Shown one piece after another: positions 1-5,572 of a DNA stretch of 7,770 nucleotides. The number at the start of each line of letters is the position of its first letter. Within the stretch, counting starts at the first letter, position 1. The position numbers and the translations under genes were made by a program. The stretch comes from Acidimicrobiales bacterium (GTDB taxonomy: Bacteria > Actinomycetota > Acidimicrobiia > Acidimicrobiales > Acidimicrobilacustridaceae). A model generated the notes under the pieces. It saw only the letters and a list, made by a program, of their open reading frames with translations, had not been told where the DNA came from and did no database searches. The DNA lies in NCBI GenBank assembly GCA_023264135.1, contig JALQSZ010000062.1, positions 1 to 7,770 on the forward strand, read 5' to 3'.

Positions 1-1
1 A

Positions 2-640
2 ACCGTGAATCGTTCGGGCACATGCAAGGTTGTTGCCGGTTCGTGGGTGTCACCGTATGACGGCGTGACATCAAACAATCCAAGTGATTTCGATATCGAT
101 CACCTTGTGCCACTTGAAAATGCGTTTCGTTCCGGCGGTTGGGCGTGGAGCACGGAACGCCGTCGGGCATTTGCAAATAACGCAATCGAACTTGTTGTTG
201 CGTCTGCTTCATCGAATCGGTCGAAAGGTGCTGATCCACCCGATCAATGGCGGCCCGCAAACCACGACTCGTGGTGCGCGTATGCCGATGGTTGGGTGAA
301 GGTGAAAAGTACGTGGGGACTCACAGTCACCACGTCCGAACGCGATGCGCTCGGGCAAATGCTCGATACCTGCGGTATTGCGGGCCCGGTGTGGCCTCTC
401 GGCGGAACCTCGTTGACGACCCCACAGGGCGCAGCACCTTCTGGCTCAGTTTCCGGTGCGACACCGGCACCGACAACGCCAGTGGCACCCACCACCCCTG
501 CCGCTCCGGCTCCCGGAGGTTCGGTCTATTACGCGAATTGCACCGCCGCTCGTGCCGCAGGCGCAGCACCGATCTACGCCGGTCAGCCTGGCTATCGAAC
601 TGCACTCGATGGCGACAAAGACGGTGTCGCGTGTGAATGA
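2..640 (+). CDS. Secreted HNH endonuclease family protein (DUF1524-like) with C-terminal Excalibur motif, 5' partial
   Basis: The reading frame is open to the left edge, so the N-terminus, and any signal peptide, lies outside the window. The GTG at 5 is unlikely to be the true start because family sequence (G-C-x-V-x-x-G-x-W-x-S-x-YDG) is already under way there. Numbering from that GTG, residues 29-37 carry the DIDHLVPL core with the presumed catalytic His33. The downstream SNRSK segment holds Asn71, and the W-C-x-Y-A-x-x-W stretch near residue 90 is also typical of actinobacterial DUF1524/GmrSD-C-like HNH nucleases. Residues about 133-172 form a Pro/Thr/Ala/Ser-rich linker. Residues about 174-211 match an Excalibur domain: Y-Y-x-N-C-x-A-A-R followed by the calcium-loop-like DGDKDGVACE at the extreme C-terminus. 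The likely role is an extracellular or wall-associated DNase for nutrient scavenging. Location is inferred from the family and linker, since no signal peptide is visible. The stop lies 38 bp before the next gene. Confidence 0.85.
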   Translation, partial: TVNRSGTCKVVAGSWVSPYDGVTSNNPSDFDIDHLVPLENAFRSGGWAWSTERRRAFANNAIELVVASASSNRSKGADPPDQWRPANHDSWCAYADGWVKVKSTWGLTVTTSERDALGQMLDTCGIAGPVWPLGGTSLTTPQGAAPSGSVSGATPAPTTPVAPTTPAAPAPGGSVYYANCTAARAAGAAPIYAGQPGYRTALDGDKDGVACE

Positions 641-665
641 GCGGAAGGCGCTTGAAGGAGCCCTC

Positions 666-671
666 TAGGGT
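666..671 (+). promoter_or_regulatory. Predicted -10 element (TAGGGT) of a leaderless promoter for the nitroreductase
   Basis: TAGGGT fits the actinobacterial TANNNT -10 form and ends 7 nt before the ATG at 679, so transcription would begin at or next to the start codon. No recognisable -35 hexamer lies 17 bp upstream (ggaagg there). The only purine-rich Shine-Dalgarno-like stretch (gaaggag, 654-660) ends 18 nt from the ATG, too far for normal use. The same motif and spacing recur at three other genes in the window. Confidence 0.5.
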
Positions 672-678
672 TCGCGCT

Positions 679-1323
679 ATGGAGCGTCTTGACCTCACCG
701 CCGATGAACTACTGACAACGACGAGGGCAGTGCGAAAGCGCCTCGATCTTTCGCGGCCGGTTGAACGATCCGTTGTTGAAGAGTGTTTGCAGATCGCGCT
801 GCAAGCGCCAAATGGATCGAATCGTCAGACATGGAACTGGGTTGTCGTCGACGACGCAGAAACTCGTGCGGCGATGGCCGATATCTGGCGTGCTGGTTCG
901 GCCGATCTTGGTGCGGCCGCGGCTGCAGCTTCGTCACCAGCTCGGCCGCCAGCAGAACGTCAGCCCGAGATCATGGAATCGGTGTCGTGGCTCAATCAGC
1001 ATCTGCATGAAGTGCCGGTCCTGGTTGTTGCCACGGTTGATGGTCGCCCAGATGGCGCATCGATGTTCACGCAAGCGACGATGTGGGGATCGGTGTTGCC
1101 CGCAGTCTGGAGTTTCATGCTCGCGTTGCGCAGCCGTGCGATGGGAAGTTGTTGGACAACCGTGCATCTTGAACGCGAACAAGAAATGGCAGACCTTCTC
1201 GGTATCCCGATCGATGAGGTCACCCAAGTGGGGATGTTCCCTGTTGCCTACACGTTGGGAACGGCGTTCAAGCCGGGCGCGCGAGAAGCATCGGCCGACA
1301 CCATTCGTTGGAACCGCTGGTAG
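679..1323 (+). CDS. Nitroreductase family protein (FMN-dependent oxidoreductase)
   Basis: This 214-residue protein has the length and layout of the nitroreductase superfamily (PF00881-type). These are FMN-binding homodimeric enzymes that transfer electrons from NAD(P)H to nitro compounds, quinones, enones or other acceptors. The N-terminal TTRAVRKRLD (residues 13-22) is the basic FMN phosphate-contacting segment, followed by APNGSNRQTWNWVVVDD (43-59), the family's 'aPsgsN-Q-W' block. A helical core (about 133-165) contains G-S-x-L-P-A-x-W and the G-x-x-W segment. The C-terminal part has L-G-I-P and G-x-x-P-V-A-Y-x-L-G. The substrate cannot be deduced. The ATG at 679 is preferred over an in-frame ATG at 637 that overlaps the preceding stop: the 14 extra residues look non-conserved, no ribosome site precedes 637, and a leaderless -10 is correctly placed for 679. 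The stop abuts the convergent amidohydrolase stop. It may be expressed independently of the nuclease gene upstream. Confidence 0.87.
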   Translation: MERLDLTADELLTTTRAVRKRLDLSRPVERSVVEECLQIALQAPNGSNRQTWNWVVVDDAETRAAMADIWRAGSADLGAAAAAASSPARPPAERQPEIMESVSWLNQHLHEVPVLVVATVDGRPDGASMFTQATMWGSVLPAVWSFMLALRSRAMGSCWTTVHLEREQEMADLLGIPIDEVTQVGMFPVAYTLGTAFKPGAREASADTIRWNRW

Positions 1324-2748
1324 TTACGCCTCGTCGGCGAGTAGCTGACGGACCTGCGATTCGACCGCAGTGCCATTGAAGAAATCGGGATTCGTACCGG
1401 TGAACAGTCGAGCGGCATTTCCAAACATGAAGTCGCTGAACTGATCGCGAGTCACGAGTTCGTCTTCAATGAGCTCCCATGCCTCTGGGAGTACGCCGGT
1501 GAAATCGGGAACGTCCCAGTGGCCGATATCGGACGCAAACATTGCGCGCAGTCGAGAACCATCGGGGTTGATGTCCTCGTTGAATGCCATCGCATTCATC
1601 GGATCGTCGGCTTCGCAACCGAAGAAACACTGCTCGGTGAAGATCTTCACGATGTCGGCCTTCGAGGTGATGCCGCTCTGTTTCCATTCATCGATCGCAT
1701 CGATGTCTTCATTCGGGTCCGACAGGAAGAGAAGCGTTTCTTCGAGGCGGTCAGCGCGGTCGGTAAACATCGCGTCGCCATGTTCAGCGAGAAGCGATGC
1801 GAGCAATTCGCGGTCGAGATTCGACGGGTTGTAGTGGTGGATATCGTCCTTATTGCGCTTTTCAAAATGACCGCAGATATCGGAAAGAAGATTGCATCCC
1901 CACGCCACGCCGCCTTCAAGAAAGGCAAAGCGCAGTTCGGGGAATCGCGACATCACGCCACCGAAGAACAGTGAACGCAAGACCGCTTCGGTTCCAGCCG
2001 CGAAATTGCCGATGTGGTTTGCGACGTAATTATTCGGCGAAACGCGACTGCCGAAGCCAATGCCAGTCGAATGAAATGTGGGCGACACATTGAGTTCGGC
2101 ACACTTCTTCCACAACGGGTCGTAGTCGTACATGCTGTCGAGGCCAAGCCCGTCGACCCAACGCGCAGAGCGGTCACCTTCATGACCTGGTGCGTAGCGA
2201 AGAACAAGACCGCCAAAGAGGAAACCTCGTAACCCAAGTTCCTTGGTGGCGTATTCAAGCTCAGCAATGGCTTCGTCGGGGTCATAGGTGGGGATCACGC
2301 CAACGGGAAGAAGACGATCGGAGTATTTGTCGTAGGCCTCGGCGTAATACCGATTGCAGGCACGAGCGAGGGCACGTCGAAGTTCGGTGTTATCGGTGGC
2401 CATCACAGTGAGGCCAACGGTGGGATAGAGCAGCGCGACATCGATGCCGATTTCATCGAGCCGGTCGTAGAGCAAACGCGGCAGCATCGCGGTGGCACGA
2501 TCAAGCGTGTTGCGTGTGGGAACGCCCCACCAGCCCGTGCGATACATGCCGTTGGTTCGACGCTGGTCGTCGGTGAGTCCTCGTCGGGCGGTGGCCGCTG
2601 CAGTACTCATCGACTGAAAGGTGTCGGCAAGCGCGGTACCCGCGTCGGCAGCGATCAGATCGCGGATCGCAGGTATGAACTCAATGATGTGACCGTCTGC
2701 ATCGATGACGGGATGATCGAGTTCCTCTCGAATGGCTGCTGCATCCAT
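1324..2748 (-). CDS. Amidohydrolase-2 family metal-dependent hydrolase
   Basis: This 474-residue protein belongs to the amidohydrolase 2 / ACMSD-like TIM-barrel family (PF04909-type), whose members perform metal-dependent hydrolysis or decarboxylation. Visible landmarks are VIDADGHIIE at residues 14-23, with His20 as first-strand metal ligand and Glu23 where classical members have the second His. Further on are PTFHS with His226, NHIGN with His245, the FLEGGVAWG block at 277-284, and MFASDIGHWD with Asp407, the usual strand-8 aspartate. The C-terminal FMFGNAARLF (440-449) is the characteristic closing helix. The D-x-H-x-x-E variant is common in long actinobacterial members of unknown substrate, many annotated only as amidohydrolase, so no reaction is assigned. 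It lies 52 bp downstream of glnE on the same strand with no promoter motif between them, and has a strong Shine-Dalgarno, consistent with co-transcription from the glnE promoter. Its stop codon directly abuts the convergent nitroreductase stop. Confidence 0.87.
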   Translation of the reverse strand: MDAAAIREELDHPVIDADGHIIEFIPAIRDLIAADAGTALADTFQSMSTAAATARRGLTDDQRRTNGMYRTGWWGVPTRNTLDRATAMLPRLLYDRLDEIGIDVALLYPTVGLTVMATDNTELRRALARACNRYYAEAYDKYSDRLLPVGVIPTYDPDEAIAELEYATKELGLRGFLFGGLVLRYAPGHEGDRSARWVDGLGLDSMYDYDPLWKKCAELNVSPTFHSTGIGFGSRVSPNNYVANHIGNFAAGTEAVLRSLFFGGVMSRFPELRFAFLEGGVAWGCNLLSDICGHFEKRNKDDIHHYNPSNLDRELLASLLAEHGDAMFTDRADRLEETLLFLSDPNEDIDAIDEWKQSGITSKADIVKIFTEQCFFGCEADDPMNAMAFNEDINPDGSRLRAMFASDIGHWDVPDFTGVLPEAWELIEDELVTRDQFSDFMFGNAARLFTGTNPDFFNGTAVESQVRQLLADEA

Positions 2749-2754
2749 GACCGG

Positions 2755-2762
2755 ACCTCCTC
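2755..2762 (-). promoter_or_regulatory. Strong Shine-Dalgarno site of the amidohydrolase gene
   Basis: On the - strand this reads GAGGAGGT, a near-perfect anti-16S match, with a 6-nt spacer to the ATG at 2748. It fixes the start codon. It is the only clear Shine-Dalgarno before a gene in this window and contrasts with the leaderless-type starts of the other genes. The rest of the 52-bp glnE-amidohydrolase gap contains no TA dinucleotide on the coding strand, hence no TANNNT promoter element. Confidence 0.85.
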
Positions 2763-2800
2763 AGGGGCGGTTGTCATCTTGGCGCAAAATTCGAGTGGAA

Positions 2801-5527
2801 TTACGATTTCGCAGGTAGGCCGTAGAAGACGCGTTCGACGACTGATCGTGAGCGTCGAGTGACTCGTCGGTAGTGCTCACGAAGCGCACCGGGCTCGGTG
2901 TCGAGCGAGCGTGCGAGCCATAACGCGGATTCAGGTTGTGTGGGCATGGAATCACTCGGCGCGCTGTTCACGAGGAACCAACGATTGCGAACGCGCTCAC
3001 AAAATTCGTAGGCCTCATCAAGAATCGCTGCATCCTCGGGGTCAAGCACATCGCTTTGAGCAAGGGCGCGAAGTCCATCGATCGTGCCAGTGGCTTTGAC
3101 GTCGTATTGCAACTGCAGCATCTGCACGGTGAACTCAATATCGGAAAGCGATCCGCGACCAAGTTTGAGATGGAAGTCAGGATCCTCACCCATGGGTATG
3201 CGTTCGGCCTCAATGCGCGCTTTCATCCTTCGGATGTCGCGAATCGCTTCGGCCGAAAGTCCAGGACCCCACACCCAGGGTTCGATTTCATCGAGGAGTT
3301 CGTCGCCGAGCGTTCGGTTCCCGGCAACAACGCGTGCACGCGTCATTGCTTGGCGTTCCCATGTCAGAGCGTGTTCTCGCCAGTAAATTGCATACGAATC
3401 AATTCCTCGGGAAAGTGGTCCGTTCTTTCCTTCGGGTCGTAGATCGCAATCGATTTCGTACAGCCGCGCTGCTGGGGTGGAACCACCGATCATTCGCATG
3501 AGCGATTTCGCGAGACGTCGGGCTTCATCGATGTCGTCGGCGCTAGAGCCTTGGTGAACAAAAATGACGTCGAGATCACTTCCGTAGGCCAATTCCGCAG
3601 CACCGAATCGACCGAGCCCAATGACCGCAAACGGAATTTGTGGCTCAAGACTTTGGAGCGCCGATTCGATGGTGGCTTCGGCCAGCGTGGTGAGGTCGCG
3701 ACCAACTTGTTCGACATCGGCGTGATCAAAAAGATCTCGGGCGGCGATGCCAAGAAGATTTCGTTGTTGCCATCGACGTAACGAGGCCTGCTGCTCGCTT
3801 GGCCCATCGCGAAGTTCCATTGATGCGGTTGCGGTCGCGACGAGTCCATTCAGATCTTTTGTCGCGAGTTGCTCAGGAAGTGGGAGGCGGGCGACGAGAT
3901 CAGGATTGGCGGCGATGATGTCGCCGAGAAGTCGACTCGTTCCTGCAATCGTGCAAAGCGATTGAGCGGCAGCGGGTGATTCGCGGAACGTTTCGGCGAT
4001 TTGTCGTGATTGGCGCGGCCCAGTCAGCAGATTACGAATGAGCAGAAGTCCAAGATCAGGATCGGGAGAAAGCGAGAGCCAATCAAGGAGCAGCGGCAAC
4101 ATCTGTTGCATGAGTCGACTTGAACGATTGAGTCCGCGTGTGAGTTCGCCAAGTGCTGCAGCAGTTCGTCGTGCATCGATAAAGCCGAAGGCGGCGAGTC
4201 GCACTTCCGTTGCTTCGGCACTGATCGGCGCACCATCGGTTGTTGCTCGTGCAAAAGCTTCAAGGAGTGGCCGGAAATAGACCCGTTCGTGAATCCCTCG
4301 CACGGTGGTTTGGATGAGGTGAAGTTCCCGTTCGAGCTGCTCGGCTGCAGTTCCACGAGGTTCATCACGTCGACCCATCACTCTTGCGAGGTGATCAAGT
4401 GCAACTGCGTCGGTGGGCAGTGTATGGACTTGCTGTTCGTCGACGAGTTGTAGCCGATGCTCGACTGTTCGAAGTTCGCGATACGCCGACGCCATTTTTG
4501 ATGCGTCGCTGTGGTCGACATACCCAGCGTCGGCGAGTTCATCGAGCATCGTGAGGGTTGTCGCACCACGAAGATCGGGATCGAGATGTCCGTGCACGAG
4601 TTGCAACAACTGCACAGTGAATTCGATGTCGCGAATTCCACCCGGACCGAGTTTGAGTTCACGATTTCCGAGACCTTTGCGCGCGACTTCGGCCTCGGTG
4701 CGCGCTTTCATTGCACGGAGTGATCGCAATGCTTCGGCATCGAATGGTCGAGCCCACAACCAGCGTTGTGCCGCCTCAAACCAACGTTCTCCGAGCGCGA
4801 GATCTCCGGCAACAGGGCGCGCTTTCAGAAGTGCTTGAAATTCCCATGGCTCGGCCCAACGATCCCAGTACGCCTCGTAGGACTCCACTGTTCGAACAAG
4901 CGGACCGTCGCGTCCTTCGGGGCGGAGGTTTGCATCGACGCGAAAACATTTCCGCGCGATGTCCATGATCGCCCGCGCCCTGCGATCGAGTGCCTGACGC
5001 GAACCTTCGCCTACGAACATCACGTCGATATCGCTGGAGTAATTGAGTTCGTTTCCTCCGAGCTTGCCCATGCCGATGACGGCAATCGACGTTTCATCTT
5101 CCCCTGTGAGTTGGCAAGCAACGTCGAGAACATCGCGACCAAGCGCAGCCAAGTTGGCGCCAACAGTGTCGAGAGAGTCGATGCCGGTGAGGTCGCGGGC
5201 GGCAATGCGAAGGAACTCGAGATTGCGCCACCCCACGAGTTCTTCTGGTGACGTCGCGGGTGGTTCGATGCGAATGCCGTTGGTGGCCAATGTGGCGAGG
5301 GAATCGAGGGGCCTGGCTTCGATGAGCCGGGTGAGAGATCGGCTCGCTGCGAGTACCGCCACCAATGAGTGGGCCAAGGGCTCATCTCGAGCCGAGTCAT
5401 CCAGCGCATCGGGTACGGACTCGTGGAGGCGGGCGAGTGCAACCCGAACTGCCGCAGGTGATGCGCTGCGGTCAGCGAGATCGAGGAGACCAGACGGAAT
5501 TGGGGTCGCATCACCAGGTGTTGCCAC
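2801..5527 (-). CDS. glnE: Bifunctional glutamine synthetase adenylyltransferase / adenylyl-removing enzyme
   Basis: GlnE adds AMP to, and removes it from, a tyrosine on dodecameric glutamine synthetase, lowering or restoring its activity according to nitrogen status. The 908-residue protein shows the diagnostic duplicated nucleotidyltransferase architecture. The N-terminal (adenylyl-removing) half has GMGKLGGNELNYSSDID at residues 152-168 with Asp166/Asp168, then D-x-x-LRPEGRDGPL with Asp198. The C-terminal (adenylyl-transferring) half has GLGRFGAAELAYGSDLD at 637-653 with Asp651/Asp653, then D-x-x-LRPEGKNGPL with Asp693. Each half continues into a helical domain with (L/R)G-x-G-x-(I/L)-x-DIEFTVQ. 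Both active sites look intact. Length is close to E. coli GlnE (about 946). The GTG at 5527 is chosen over an upstream TTG at 5602: it sits 7 nt after a TANNNT -10, while the TTG version adds 25 low-conservation residues and overlaps nadE. It is divergent from nadE and probably leads an operon with the amidohydrolase. Family assignment is secure; the start is inferred. Confidence 0.95.
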   Translation of the reverse strand: MATPGDATPIPSGLLDLADRSASPAAVRVALARLHESVPDALDDSARDEPLAHSLVAVLAASRSLTRLIEARPLDSLATLATNGIRIEPPATSPEELVGWRNLEFLRIAARDLTGIDSLDTVGANLAALGRDVLDVACQLTGEDETSIAVIGMGKLGGNELNYSSDIDVMFVGEGSRQALDRRARAIMDIARKCFRVDANLRPEGRDGPLVRTVESYEAYWDRWAEPWEFQALLKARPVAGDLALGERWFEAAQRWLWARPFDAEALRSLRAMKARTEAEVARKGLGNRELKLGPGGIRDIEFTVQLLQLVHGHLDPDLRGATTLTMLDELADAGYVDHSDASKMASAYRELRTVEHRLQLVDEQQVHTLPTDAVALDHLARVMGRRDEPRGTAAEQLERELHLIQTTVRGIHERVYFRPLLEAFARATTDGAPISAEATEVRLAAFGFIDARRTAAALGELTRGLNRSSRLMQQMLPLLLDWLSLSPDPDLGLLLIRNLLTGPRQSRQIAETFRESPAAAQSLCTIAGTSRLLGDIIAANPDLVARLPLPEQLATKDLNGLVATATASMELRDGPSEQQASLRRWQQRNLLGIAARDLFDHADVEQVGRDLTTLAEATIESALQSLEPQIPFAVIGLGRFGAAELAYGSDLDVIFVHQGSSADDIDEARRLAKSLMRMIGGSTPAARLYEIDCDLRPEGKNGPLSRGIDSYAIYWREHALTWERQAMTRARVVAGNRTLGDELLDEIEPWVWGPGLSAEAIRDIRRMKARIEAERIPMGEDPDFHLKLGRGSLSDIEFTVQMLQLQYDVKATGTIDGLRALAQSDVLDPEDAAILDEAYEFCERVRNRWFLVNSAPSDSMPTQPESALWLARSLDTEPGALREHYRRVTRRSRSVVERVFYGLPAKS

Positions 5528-5534
5528 GACTCGG

Positions 5535-5540
5535 AGGCTA
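5535..5540 (-). promoter_or_regulatory. Predicted -10 element (TAGCCT) of a leaderless glnE promoter
   Basis: On the - strand TAGCCT is followed by 7 nt and then the GTG chosen as the glnE start, the same geometry as at the nitroreductase. No Shine-Dalgarno precedes this GTG. The position 17 bp upstream reads ctacgg, so there is no consensus -35. That -35 region overlaps the nadE -10 element on the other strand, so the two divergent promoters interlock. Confidence 0.5.
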
Positions 5541-5560
5541 TTGCCTCGTGCCGAGGCCCG

Positions 5561-5566
5561 TAGTCT
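5561..5566 (+). promoter_or_regulatory. Predicted -10 element (TAGTCT) of a leaderless nadE promoter
   Basis: TAGTCT fits TANNNT and ends 6 nt before the nadE GTG at 5573. The first three bases are also an in-frame TAG stop 12 nt upstream of that GTG. This rules out a longer nadE reading frame and leaves only a G-rich six-base gap, so no spaced Shine-Dalgarno is possible. The -35 position (ctattg at 5538-5543) is not consensus and overlaps the opposing glnE -10. Confidence 0.55.
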
Positions 5567-5572
5567 GCGGGG

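Noticed and set aside
658..673. Hairpin GAGCCC-TCTA-GGGTTC as a terminator for the nuclease gene
   Set aside because: The stem is only six pairs including a G-T, it lacks a T-tract, and it overlaps the better-supported -10 element.
637..681. Nitroreductase start at the ATG of 637, overlapping the nuclease stop as ATGA
   Set aside because: No Shine-Dalgarno precedes it, the added residues look unlike family N-termini, and the ATG at 679 has a well-placed -10 and begins just before the conserved TTRAVRKR block.
1330..1341. Inverted repeat CTCG-TCGG-CGAG at the convergent 3' ends as a bidirectional terminator
   Set aside because: A four-base-pair stem without flanking T-runs is too weak, and it lies within amidohydrolase codons that explain it.
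2936..3442. Long + strand open frame antisense to glnE (168 codons)
   Set aside because: It lies wholly inside the conserved C-terminal half of glnE, has no recognisable domain, and is explained by codon bias of the real gene on the opposite strand.
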